Below, in pieces: positions 7,393 through 15,008 of a stretch of DNA of 53,425 bases. Each line of letters begins with the position of its first letter. Positions within the stretch are counted from its first letter, which is position 1. A program made the position numbers and the translations under genes. The stretch is from an uncultured Oscillospiraceae bacterium. Its GTDB lineage: Bacteria; Bacillota; Clostridia; Oscillospirales; Ruminococcaceae. The notes under the pieces are model-generated. The model worked only from the letters and a program-made list of their open reading frames with translations. It was not told where the DNA came from and searched no databases. The stretch spans positions 1-53,425 of the forward strand of contig CAKSPC010000014.1 in NCBI GenBank assembly GCA_934481445.1, written 5' to 3'.

Positions 7393-8118
7393 TCAGTTCG
7401 CCCTGGGGGTCTTTTTGACCTTTATCTTGAAATGCTTGCCGCATTTTCTCGCGAGGATATCGCGCAGCTGCATGGGAGTTCCGCGCAGGAACTGCGTTTT
7501 GTCGCAGATTATGGTTTCGGTGCTCTTTCCGTTTTCGTCCACGGGGAAAAGGTAGAAACTGTGGGCACATTCCACCGCCTGCGCGATGTTCTTGTACGGT
7601 ATTGAAGTGCGCACCGCGTCGGTGTCCTCGGTGATGGCGGAGGTCCTCGCGATGGATTCTCCGTCGGCGTCCACCTGCTGTTTCTGCGGCACCGCCGTTG
7701 TCACGGTGAGCTGGATCTCCTCGTCGCCGAAATCAGCGTTGATTATCTTGTTGTAGTATCCTTCCAGCGCGTCCGCCTGCTTGTTGAAGTAGTGTATGCG
7801 CATATTGTGCGGAAGCGTCGCGAAGATAAGAAAGATAACGCCGAATACCGCCGTCAGCCCCCATTCCGAGCACCACACCGCCGACAGCATGATAAGAAAG
7901 AAGAACGCCGCCGCGTAGTAGCAGAACGTCTGGAACGGCTTTACGCGCAGCAGGTACAGAAAGTCGGAGTAGGCGCGGATGCGTGCCATGGTGCATTCCG
8001 TTTCGCAGACGGGGGTGCCTGTTTCCTCGCGGCTGTCTGCGTTCAGTTCTGCAAGCAGCTTGGTGAGCTTCTGCTCGGTGGACTGGAGCATTTCTTTTTT
8101 TCTCTGTCTGAATGTCAT
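7393..8118 (-). CDS. Unrecognised two-helix membrane protein with YcxB-like C-terminal part
   Basis: A 241-residue protein. Residues 1-60 are charged and helical, and two adjacent transmembrane segments lie near 62-100. After that comes a soluble region whose RTSIPYKNIAQAVECAHSFYLFP resembles the YcxB-like domain (beta-rich, following a two-TM hairpin). I cannot assign a function. It is transcribed away from the PASTA pseudokinase from its own promoter. The flippase-like gene lies 20 bases downstream, so the two are probably one operon with a membrane-related role. Confidence 0.62.
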   Translation of the reverse strand: MTFRQRKKEMLQSTEQKLTKLLAELNADSREETGTPVCETECTMARIRAYSDFLYLLRVKPFQTFCYYAAAFFFLIMLSAVWCSEWGLTAVFGVIFLIFATLPHNMRIHYFNKQADALEGYYNKIINADFGDEEIQLTVTTAVPQKQQVDADGESIARTSAITEDTDAVRTSIPYKNIAQAVECAHSFYLFPVDENGKSTETIICDKTQFLRGTPMQLRDILARKCGKHFKIKVKKTPRAN

Positions 8119-8170
8119 TTATGTTTCTCCTTTGCGGATAGTCGTGATCATAATTACGTCGTCATTTTTT

Positions 8171-8199
8171 ATTATAACACTTAAACGCAATAAATGCAA
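8171..8199 (-). promoter_or_regulatory. Sigma-A promoter for the 8118-to-6389 operon
   Basis: On the minus strand TTGCAT (8194-8199) and TATAAT (8171-8176) are 17 bases apart, about 50 bases upstream of the start codon at 8118. Confidence 0.7.
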
Positions 8200-8357
8200 C
8201 AACGGCGTGGAAAAATCACAAAAAAATCACAAAACGCAAATCGGCAATATTGCCAAAAAAGCCCTCGGTGCGCTGTGCTGTCATGTAAAATTAGCCGAAC
8301 AAATATTACAAATCGGAAACAAAATGCCCGCCAACGGTTACAATAGCGCCAAAACTG

Positions 8358-8386
8358 TTGACTTTTTCGCTCATTTGGGGTATAGT
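8358..8386 (+). promoter_or_regulatory. Sigma-A promoter of the PASTA pseudokinase gene
   Basis: TTGACT (8358-8363) and TATAGT (8381-8386) are separated by 17 bases, 79 bases before the start codon. The ribosome site is GAAAGG. Confidence 0.72.
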
Positions 8387-8465
8387 ATTAAAGTATATAA
8401 CTATGCACAAAAGTATATAAGTAAGTTTATATTTCAAAGATTTTTTCAATGAAAGGTAAGACCGA

Positions 8466-10220
8466 ATGATAAAGGAAACAACTTTATGCATGGGCTGCAT
8501 GAATGACAAGCCGTATGACGGCCCCTGCAAACTCTGTGGATACAGCGACGACGCACCCTGCATACCCGCATATCTCGTCCCGAAAACTTTTCTCAACGAA
8601 AGGTACATCGTCGGCAAGCTGCTCAGCTACAACGGCGAGGGTGCGATATATATGGGATACGACACCGCCGCGGGCGCAAAGGTGACGATAAAGGAATTCA
8701 TGCCCGACACCCTCTGCTCAAGAAAGCGCGGCGAAACCGAAATAACCGTAAACCCCGAGGCAAGCGCGCTCTACAAGACATATATGTCGGAGTTTGCCGA
8801 CCTCAACCGCTCGCTTCAGAAGCTGCGCGGCATGGCGCATATTCAGTCGGTGCTGGATGTGTTTTACGAAAACGGCACCTGCTATACCGTGTTTGAATTC
8901 ATCAACGGCATCTCCCTCAAGACCTACCTTGCAAATTCCGCAGGGGAGCTTTCATGGGAGCAGGTAAAGGAGCTTTTCCCGCCGATACTGACGACATTGA
9001 GCCTTGTCCATGCGGCGGGGATAATCCACCGCGGCATTTCTCCGCAGACCATCTTTGTCACCGACAAAATGGAGCTGAAGCTTGCGGGCTTCTGCATTTC
9101 CGCGGCGCGCACTACCAACACCGAGATCGCCTGCGAGGTATATTCGGGATACGCCGCGCCGGAGCAGTATACAAACGAGATAAACGGCACATGGACGGAT
9201 GTTTACGGCATTTCCGCCGTGCTTTACCGCGTGCTTACGGGCACCGCCCCCACCGAGGCGATAGCACGCACAGGCGGCAGTATGCTGGAACCCATGATGG
9301 TGAACAGAAACGTTCCGCAGAATGTTTCCCGCGTGATCATGAACGGCATGAAGCTTTCCCCCGAGTCCCGCATACGCAGCATAACCGAGTTTGTTGACAA
9401 GCTGTTTGCACAGCCGAAATATATCCCCGCCGAAAACGGCGCCCGCGACGACCGTCCCATGACGCGCCAGCAGGAAAAGCGCCTTAAAAAACAGCAGAAA
9501 GAGCGCATAAAGACCATCGCCGTGCTTGTTGCGGCGGGAGTTGTGCTCATCGCGTTTGCGGTGGTGTTCTCCCTTACCCTTTCGGGAGCGCTCAGTGGCG
9601 GAAAGGACAGCTCATCCGAGCCCGAAACGTCGCAGTCTGAGGTCGTTTCGGAGCCTTCTGTCCCCGAAACCACCACATCCGAAACGACAAGCGCCGCCGA
9701 GCCTGTTTCCGTTGCGCCCGAGGCGAACATAAGCATCCCCGACTTTACCAACCGCCGCTATGAAACCACGGTTTCGCGTTACGAGGGCATATTCACATTC
9801 ATTCCCACCTACGATTATTCTGACGAATACGCCGCGGGCATGATGTTCGACCAGTCCATCGAAGCCGGCACGCTGGTCAGCGAGGGCGTTCAGATAGAAG
9901 TCAAGGTCAGCAAGGGACGCAGCCTTGTGCCCCTGCCCGACTACGCTGATATGACACTCAGCGCATACATAAACGAGCTCAGCACGCAGAACATCAAATA
10001 TTCCGTAAAGAATAAGGACACCAACGAAGTACCCGACGGAAACGTTGCGGAATGCAGCAAGGCGGTGGGCGACCTCGTTAATGTTGCGGACGGAGAAACG
10101 ATCACCGTCTATGTCGCAAAGAATTTTACCGAGGAAACATCCTCCGACGACGGCAATGACGGCGAGGAGATAATCGACGAAAGCGAAGAGCCCGACGGCG
10201 AGATAATAACAGAGGAGTAA
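8466..10220 (+). CDS. Membrane PASTA-domain protein with a catalytically dead Ser/Thr kinase domain
   Basis: A 584-residue protein. A possible zinc-binding knuckle has C8, C11, C21 and C24. A protein-kinase fold spans about 45-315, a basic linker 330-348, one membrane helix about 349-372, an acidic Ser/Thr-rich stretch, and two PASTA domains follow (about 422-483 and 486-553). The ATP lysine is kept (VTIK, K76), as are APE (231-233) and the TDVYG aspartate (D245). However HRD is HRG (G190), the catalytic-loop Asn is T195, and DFG is GFC (G208). All three residues needed for phosphotransfer and magnesium binding are lost, so this is very likely a pseudokinase. PASTA domains bind muropeptides outside the membrane, so a scaffold or sensor role in envelope control is inferred. 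Confidence 0.86.
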   Translation: MIKETTLCMGCMNDKPYDGPCKLCGYSDDAPCIPAYLVPKTFLNERYIVGKLLSYNGEGAIYMGYDTAAGAKVTIKEFMPDTLCSRKRGETEITVNPEASALYKTYMSEFADLNRSLQKLRGMAHIQSVLDVFYENGTCYTVFEFINGISLKTYLANSAGELSWEQVKELFPPILTTLSLVHAAGIIHRGISPQTIFVTDKMELKLAGFCISAARTTNTEIACEVYSGYAAPEQYTNEINGTWTDVYGISAVLYRVLTGTAPTEAIARTGGSMLEPMMVNRNVPQNVSRVIMNGMKLSPESRIRSITEFVDKLFAQPKYIPAENGARDDRPMTRQQEKRLKKQQKERIKTIAVLVAAGVVLIAFAVVFSLTLSGALSGGKDSSSEPETSQSEVVSEPSVPETTTSETTSAAEPVSVAPEANISIPDFTNRRYETTVSRYEGIFTFIPTYDYSDEYAAGMMFDQSIEAGTLVSEGVQIEVKVSKGRSLVPLPDYADMTLSAYINELSTQNIKYSVKNKDTNEVPDGNVAECSKAVGDLVNVADGETITVYVAKNFTEETSSDDGNDGEEIIDESEEPDGEIITEE

Positions 10221-10232
10221 CAGGTAAAGACA

Positions 10233-11357
10233 ATGGATCTTGGCGAAATCAGAAAAAAGATAGACAGCATCGACGATGAAATGCTGGAGCTGTTCATAAA
10301 GCGCATGGAGCTTGCAACGGACGTTGCGCGGTACAAGGCGGCCAACAACATGGTAGTATTTCAGGGCGACCGCGAGAAGTTCATCATCGACAGCGTCAAG
10401 CAGAATTCCCCCGAGGAATTCCGCAAGGGCGCGGCATTCCTGTTCATGAACATCATGGACATTTCCAAGTGCCTTCAGATAAACGATATTACCCCCGATG
10501 CGGAGATACCGCACAAGACATCCGCCGTGGAAAGACCATCCGTCGCAGTGCAGGGCACCAGCGGAGCCTACGGTCACGCTGCCTGCAACAAGCTTTTTGC
10601 AAACGGCAGCGTAAGCTTTTACGCAAGCTTCGCGGAGGTTTTCGAGGCGGTCGAAAACGGCGATGTGGATTACGGCATTCTTCCCGTTGAAAACAGCACG
10701 GCGGGGGAAGTTACGCTGAACATGGATCTTCTTGAAAAGCACAACGTCTATATCTGCCGCACCGTACGGGTGGAATGCGCCCATGTCCTCGCGGCAAAGC
10801 ACGGCGTGCGCGAGGAGGATATAAAGATACTTTTCGGGCACGAGCAGGCTATCCGCCAGTGCTCCGTATATATTGAGGGCAGGGGCGGGATGACCGTTAT
10901 CCCCTACCACAACAACGCCTCCGCGGCGGCGATGGTGGCGGAAAACCCGAGCAGCGAACTCGGCTGCATCTGCTCGGCGGAGTGCGCGGAAATGCACGGG
11001 CTGGATATCGTGCACAAGGGCATAGCTTCCGACCCGAACAATTCCACAAGATTTATCTGCATTTCCCGCGGGGCGGAGGTATACGAAAATGCGGACACCG
11101 TTGCGGTTTCGCTCTCCATCCCGAACATTTCGGGCGCGCTTTACAGGCTCCTTACAAAGTTCGCGGTGAACGGCTTAAGCATGACGAAGATACAGTCCAA
11201 GCCGCTTCCCGTCGAGGTGAAGAAGAAGTTCCCGGATGATTATATGTTCTACATAGAGTTCACGGGAAATATCGGGCAGCCGGTTATCCGCAAGCTGCTG
11301 AAAAATTTTGAAACAGAGCTTAATTATTTCAAGTTCCACGGAAATTTCAAGGGGTAA
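10233..11357 (+). CDS. pheA: Bifunctional chorismate mutase / prephenate dehydratase (P-protein)
   Basis: A 374-residue cytoplasmic enzyme that makes phenylpyruvate from chorismate in two steps. Residues 1-90 are an AroQ-type chorismate mutase (IRKKIDSIDDEMLELFIKRM, with DREK further on). Residues about 105-285 are the prephenate dehydratase, with QGTSGAYGHAA, GILPVENSTAG and the catalytic NSTRF. Residues about 290-370 are a regulatory ACT domain. The phenylalanine-binding motif reads MTKIQSKP, not the usual LTKIESRP, so feedback control may be altered. It starts 12 bases after the pseudokinase stop, and ispD follows 9 bases later, suggesting one transcript. Confidence 0.92.
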   Translation: MDLGEIRKKIDSIDDEMLELFIKRMELATDVARYKAANNMVVFQGDREKFIIDSVKQNSPEEFRKGAAFLFMNIMDISKCLQINDITPDAEIPHKTSAVERPSVAVQGTSGAYGHAACNKLFANGSVSFYASFAEVFEAVENGDVDYGILPVENSTAGEVTLNMDLLEKHNVYICRTVRVECAHVLAAKHGVREEDIKILFGHEQAIRQCSVYIEGRGGMTVIPYHNNASAAAMVAENPSSELGCICSAECAEMHGLDIVHKGIASDPNNSTRFICISRGAEVYENADTVAVSLSIPNISGALYRLLTKFAVNGLSMTKIQSKPLPVEVKKKFPDDYMFYIEFTGNIGQPVIRKLLKNFETELNYFKFHGNFKG

Positions 11358-11366
11358 TCATCAGAA

Positions 11367-12062
11367 ATGGTATCGGTAATTATACTTGCCGCCGGTGCGT
11401 CAACCCGCATGGACGGCGTAAACAAGCAGCTCGAGAAGATAGGCGACACGCCGATTTTCGTCATGAGTGCGCTTAAATTCGACCGCTGTGAAAAGGTAGG
11501 GGAGATAATCATCGCGGCTCCGTCCGATGACGCTGCACGGTATGAAAAGCTTGCCCGCAATTTCGGCGTTACCAAGCTTGCGGCGGTGACGGAGGGAGGC
11601 GCGACGCGCTTCCTTTCGGTAAAGAATGCGCTGGAAAAGGTATCGCCCAAGGCAGATTTCATCGCGATACACGACGGCGCCCGTCCGCTGATACTCCCCG
11701 AGGACATCGACAGGGTGATATTTGACGCGGAGAAATACAACGCCGCCATAGCTGCGGTGCCCGCGGCGGACACCGTAAAGATAGTCGGCAGCAACGGCTT
11801 TATAGAGAGCACTCCGCCACGAAACAAGCTGTACTACGCGCAGACTCCGCAGATTTTCAAGAAGAAGCTGTATCTCGACTGCGTTGAAAAGCTCGGCAGG
11901 CTTGCCGAAAATGTTACCGACGACAGCAGCATTCTCGAGATGTGCGGCGAGTATGTAAGAGTAACGGAGGTTTCGGGCTGCAACATGAAGATAACCCGCC
12001 CGGACGACCTCGCGGCGGCGAAGGCTGTCCACAGCGGAAGAAAAACGGTGAAGATAATATGA
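11367..12062 (+). CDS. ispD: 2-C-methyl-D-erythritol 4-phosphate cytidylyltransferase
   Basis: A 231-residue enzyme of the non-mevalonate isoprenoid pathway. It joins CTP and methylerythritol phosphate. The nucleotide-binding loop ILAAGASTRM lies near residues 6-15, followed by a lysine (NKQLEKIG). IHDGARPL is the mid-sequence signature, and RNKLYYAQTPQIF is the substrate-binding segment. Its stop overlaps the ispF start by 3 bases, so the third- and fifth-step enzymes of the pathway are translationally coupled, as in many bacteria where they can also be fused. Confidence 0.93.
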   Translation: MVSVIILAAGASTRMDGVNKQLEKIGDTPIFVMSALKFDRCEKVGEIIIAAPSDDAARYEKLARNFGVTKLAAVTEGGATRFLSVKNALEKVSPKADFIAIHDGARPLILPEDIDRVIFDAEKYNAAIAAVPAADTVKIVGSNGFIESTPPRNKLYYAQTPQIFKKKLYLDCVEKLGRLAENVTDDSSILEMCGEYVRVTEVSGCNMKITRPDDLAAAKAVHSGRKTVKII

Positions 12063-12532
12063 GGATAGGTCACGGATACGATGTTCACCGCTTTGCGGCG
12101 GGGAGGAAGCTGTTTCTCTGCGGCGAGGAGATACCCTCGGAGGAGGGGCTGCTGGGGCATTCCGACGCGGATGTCGCGGTGCACGCGCTTATGGACGCGG
12201 TGCTCGGCGCGCTGGCACTGGGGGATATCGGGAAGCATTTTCCCGACAGCGACCCCGCATACAAGGGCGCGGATTCCATGAGGCTTCTGGACGAGGTGAC
12301 GCGTATGATGTCGCAGGAGGGATTTTCCCTCGGCAACGCGGATGTTACCATCATCGCGGAAAAGCCGAAGCTTGCGAAGTTCATCCCGAAAATGCGGGAA
12401 AATCTCGCGGGTGCATTCGGGTGCGATGTTGGGTGTATCTCCGTAAAGGCTACCACGGAGGAGGGGCTCGGTATTGCGGGAAAAGGCATCGCCGCCCATG
12501 CAGTGGTTCTGCTGGAGAAGCGCGGCTTGTGA
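12059..12532 (+). CDS. ispF: 2-C-methyl-D-erythritol 2,4-cyclodiphosphate synthase
   Basis: A 157-residue enzyme, the normal family length. It cyclises CDP-methylerythritol 2-phosphate, releasing CMP, and acts as a homotrimer in the cytoplasm. Zinc ligands D8 and H10 are in YDVHRF and the third His is in GHSDADV. The phosphate/CMP pocket FPDSDPAYKGADS and the TTEEGLG stretch are intact. The ATGA-type overlap with ispD fixes the start. A copy of the composite intergenic element begins 24 bases after the stop. Confidence 0.94.
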   Translation: MRIGHGYDVHRFAAGRKLFLCGEEIPSEEGLLGHSDADVAVHALMDAVLGALALGDIGKHFPDSDPAYKGADSMRLLDEVTRMMSQEGFSLGNADVTIIAEKPKLAKFIPKMRENLAGAFGCDVGCISVKATTEEGLGIAGKGIAAHAVVLLEKRGL

Positions 12533-12556
12533 TTGATTATTAGCTTGCAAAGGCTG

Positions 12557-12635
12557 AACGGCTGGAAATTGCAATAGACTGTGGGGGGAAAACTCTTGTT
12601 TTCCCCCCACGCCCCCTTTAGCGCCTTGGGAGTCG
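12557..12635 (+). repeat. Composite intergenic element, module 1, copy B
   Basis: A 79-base repeat in the same orientation as ispF. It contains the core hairpin with arms TGGGGGGAAAA and TTTTCCCCCCA around CTCTTG. Both arms are one G/C longer than in copy C, a matched change. GCCTTGGGAGTCG marks the end. It starts 24 bases after the ispF stop codon. Confidence 0.74.
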
Positions 12636-12702
12636 TTTAAATTGCACTTTGATTTGCGGTTGTTTTACCGCAGTGTTCCACAACTTAACGTGTTGCTTTT
12701 GC

Positions 12703-12717
12703 GGGGGCGCCGCCCCC
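12703..12717 (+). repeat. Composite intergenic element, module 2, copy B
   Basis: A GGGGG/CCCCC hairpin around CGCCG, 67 bases beyond module 1. The equivalent arms in the other copies are AAGGG/CCCTT and GAGGG/CCCTC. Confidence 0.6.
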
Positions 12718-12725
12718 ACACCCCT

Positions 12726-12750
12726 GCTTCCTTTTGTACCAAAAGGAAGC
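12726..12750 (+). repeat. Perfect hairpin, tail of composite element copy B
   Basis: A 10-bp stem GCTTCCTTTT/AAAAGGAAGC surrounds the loop GTACC. No T-tract follows, so it is not a typical terminator. Similar palindromes around CAAAAG are common in intergenic repeats of Clostridia. Confidence 0.55.
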
Positions 12751-12817
12751 GAAAATCAATACGCTGCGCGGAAATTTATAAGCTGCTTCGCCCACAAAAA
12801 ATAATTGCCATCAGCAC

Positions 12818-12846
12818 TTGCAAAAACGCTCAGAACAAGGTATAAT
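12818..12846 (+). promoter_or_regulatory. Sigma-A promoter of the 12885 gene
   Basis: TTGCAA (12818-12823) and a consensus TATAAT (12841-12846) are 17 bases apart, 38 bases before the start codon. The 16-mer TCAGCACTTGCAAAAA overlapping the -35 box recurs, with one change, at the cellobiose phosphorylase promoter (53050-53065). Confidence 0.75.
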
Positions 12847-12884
12847 AAATATATATCGAATATTTCCCCCGAGGTGAATAAAAA

Positions 12885-13514
12885 ATGGAATTTATCAGCG
12901 AGCGCACCGCCTTTACGCTCATTTCCGAAACCGTCGTGAAAGCGGGCGTATCCCTGTTCAACGCCGTCAAGTACATCTACATGATAGCCGACAAGGACTT
13001 CTACAACATCAACATCAAGGATATCTTCCGCATATCCCTTAACGACATAACCGACACCACCAGCCTGTTCAACACGGGCATAAAGCTGGACAGAGAGCGC
13101 TGTAAGGAGATGGATTCCCCGGAGTACGAGCGCGTCCTGTCGCTGATGGTCTATTCGTTTGCGGTGCGACTGCCGGAGCTTAAAAACATAAAGACCAAGG
13201 GCGGAAGCCTTACCGACAAGCAGATACGCACCATATTCGATATGGTGACCGCAAAGGGCGCGGCAAACTACGAGAACGTCATCACCGACGATTTCGAGGA
13301 CATACGCCGCATGGTAAAGCAGGGCAAGACCGTTCCCGCCTACGACGCGGAATGGTACAAGGGATATATCTACACATACGTCCCCGAGCTTGCGGCGATA
13401 ACAAACAAGAACGTTTTCCTCCTCGGGAGCGCGGATATTCTTTTCACGCTGTTCCACGGCTGCCTTGAAGAGCAGCTCGGGCGCGTGCTGGAGTCGCTCG
13501 CGGCGGAGGTTTAA
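12885..13514 (+). CDS. Protein of unknown function, 209 residues
   Basis: I do not recognise this family. The protein is soluble-looking, with mixed helices and no signal peptide. The hydrophobic stretch ITNKNVFLLGSADILFTLFHG near the C-terminus is too broken by polar residues for a clear membrane helix. Many Tyr, Asp and Lys residues are spread evenly. It has its own near-consensus promoter and a spaced ribosome site (CCGAGGTG). DegV follows 70 bases downstream on the same strand, without an obvious terminator between, so a shared transcript is possible. Codon usage matches the neighbours, so it is likely a real resident gene. Confidence 0.68.
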   Translation: MEFISERTAFTLISETVVKAGVSLFNAVKYIYMIADKDFYNINIKDIFRISLNDITDTTSLFNTGIKLDRERCKEMDSPEYERVLSLMVYSFAVRLPELKNIKTKGGSLTDKQIRTIFDMVTAKGAANYENVITDDFEDIRRMVKQGKTVPAYDAEWYKGYIYTYVPELAAITNKNVFLLGSADILFTLFHGCLEEQLGRVLESLAAEV

Positions 13515-13584
13515 GGTCAACTCTGAGCCTTTCTTTACGGCAGGTTTTCAGGGAGCGACATAAGATAGAAAAGGGAGTGTTATC

Positions 13585-14430
13585 ATGTCAAAGGTAAAAA
13601 TATGCGCGGACAGCGTCTGCGACCTTTCCGAGGAATTAAAGCAGAGATACGATATAAGCGTTGTCCCGCTTTATGTCACCAAGGGGGATCAGACGCTGAA
13701 AGACGGCGCCGAGATATCCCAGAAGGATGTTTTCGCGCACTACCGCGCAACGGGAAAGCTCTGCTCCACCAGCGCCGTGAACATCGATGATTTCACGAAG
13801 TTTTTCGGGGAGCAGCTCGAGGGGCATGACGAGCTTGTTATCATCACCATAAGCTCGGATTTTTCAAGCTGCTATCAGAACGCCTGCATCGCCGCGGAGG
13901 AATTTCCGAACGTGAGGGTGGTCGATTCAAGGAACCTTTCCACCGGCGAGGGGCTTGTCGCGGTTTCCGCCGCGAAACTTGCGCAGGAGGGACTTTCCGC
14001 GGACGAAATAGTTGAAAAGCTAGGGGATATCATCCCGAGGGTGGACGCAAGCTTTTTCGTCGCGAATGTTGAATATCTTCACAAGGGCGGCAGGTGCTCC
14101 ACCATCGCGGCGCTGGGCGCAAATCTGCTGAAGCTCAAGCCCTGCATCGACGTTATCGATGGAAAGATGAAGGTAACGAAGAAATACCGCGGCAGCCTTG
14201 ACAAGACCATCCGCGATTATGTCAAGGACAGGCTGACCTCCGTCGAGCCCGAGGAGGATCTTATCTTCATCACCCACACTACCTCCCGCGACAACACAAA
14301 GCTTGCGGAGCAGGAAATAAAGAAATACAGGAATTTCAGGGAGATAGCCGTCACCGACGCGGGCTGCACCGTGGCGTGCCACTGCGGCGAGGACACCCTC
14401 GGCGTGCTGTTTATAAGAAAGGCAGACTGA
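13585..14430 (+). CDS. DegV family (FakB-like) fatty-acid-binding protein
   Basis: A 281-residue DegV protein. The N-terminal DSVCDL (usually DSTSDL) and the phosphate/fatty-acid-facing SSDFSSCYQNA (usually SSxLSGTYQSA) are present, as is VDSRNLSTGEGL. The C-terminal domain ends in HCGEDTLGVLF, close to the family's HxGPGxxG. DegV/FakB proteins bind a fatty acid and present it to the kinase FakA. Several Clostridia carry multiple copies with different chain-length preferences. The Cys replacing Thr in DSVCD and the GED replacing GPG are departures. Ribosome site AAAGGGAG fixes the start. Confidence 0.87.
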   Translation: MSKVKICADSVCDLSEELKQRYDISVVPLYVTKGDQTLKDGAEISQKDVFAHYRATGKLCSTSAVNIDDFTKFFGEQLEGHDELVIITISSDFSSCYQNACIAAEEFPNVRVVDSRNLSTGEGLVAVSAAKLAQEGLSADEIVEKLGDIIPRVDASFFVANVEYLHKGGRCSTIAALGANLLKLKPCIDVIDGKMKVTKKYRGSLDKTIRDYVKDRLTSVEPEEDLIFITHTTSRDNTKLAEQEIKKYRNFREIAVTDAGCTVACHCGEDTLGVLFIRKAD

Positions 14431-14484
14431 CAGGAAGAACGGACAGGCAGCCCTGCATATAATTCACCGAAGAGAGGTGTTTAT

Positions 14485-14976
14485 ATGCAGAACATAGGAA
14501 CGTTTGCATTCGTGGAGCAGGAGCGCCCCGCGCTCGTCGCGGAGATACGCGGCAGCGCGGCGTATCCCGATGTAAAGGGCACGGCTAAGCTGTACTGGCT
14601 CCCCGAGGGGATGTACGGGGTTTTCGAGTTGGAGGGGCTTCCGCCGGATGCGGTGCTCGGTTTCCATATCCATAACGGGCTTGCATGCAGCGCCGCAGGC
14701 GATAAAGCGGCTTTCGAGGCGGCGGGAGGACATTTCAGCGTTTGCAGCGAGGATATGCAGTGCGGCAGGCACCCGTATCATGCGGGGGAACTTCCACCGA
14801 TATTTTCGGATGAAAACGGCAGGGCTTCTTCGCAGGTGTTTACAAAGCGCACCGATGTTTCGGGCGTTTCGGGTAAACCCATCGTGGTGCATCGTATGCC
14901 GGATGATTTTATGTCGCAGCCTGCGGGCAATTCGGGAATAAGGATAGCCTGCGGAATGCTGGCTGAAAATATCTGA
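14485..14976 (+). CDS. Cytoplasmic Cu/Zn superoxide dismutase-like protein with Asp-to-Glu zinc site
   Basis: A 163-residue SodC-family protein without a signal peptide. Copper ligands H61 and H63 are in GFHIHNG, the bridging H83 in GGHF, and H136 in VVHRMPDD. Zinc ligands H96 and H99 are present (GRHPYHAGELP), but the fourth ligand, normally the Asp of HxGDLP, is E102. The active-site Arg (R153 in AGNSGIRIACG) and the disulfide-type cysteines are kept. Family function is superoxide dismutation. The cytoplasmic location in an anaerobe and the altered zinc ligand make metal content and activity uncertain. It lies between DegV and ahcY on the same strand with its own GAGAGGTG site. Confidence 0.82.
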   Translation: MQNIGTFAFVEQERPALVAEIRGSAAYPDVKGTAKLYWLPEGMYGVFELEGLPPDAVLGFHIHNGLACSAAGDKAAFEAAGGHFSVCSEDMQCGRHPYHAGELPPIFSDENGRASSQVFTKRTDVSGVSGKPIVVHRMPDDFMSQPAGNSGIRIACGMLAENI

Positions 14977-15008
14977 TTTATAACCCAACATAAAGGAGAT
15001 AGAACAAA

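Larger units (their letters stand above)
8119..8465. other. Divergent promoter region between membrane protein and PASTA pseudokinase
   Basis: These 347 bases are AT-rich without a gene. They hold a minus-strand sigma-A promoter (8171-8199), a plus-strand sigma-A promoter (8358-8386) and a perfect 12-bp palindrome GGCAATATTGCC at 8243-8254 that could be an operator. I see no riboswitch-like structure. Confidence 0.6.
12533..12884. other. Intergenic region with composite repeat copy B and a strong promoter
   Basis: These 352 bases contain module 1 (12557-12635), a small TGCGGT/ACCGCA hairpin near 12656-12673, module 2 (12703-12717), a perfect hairpin at 12726-12750, and the sigma-A promoter of the next gene (12818-12846). 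No gene is present. Confidence 0.7.
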
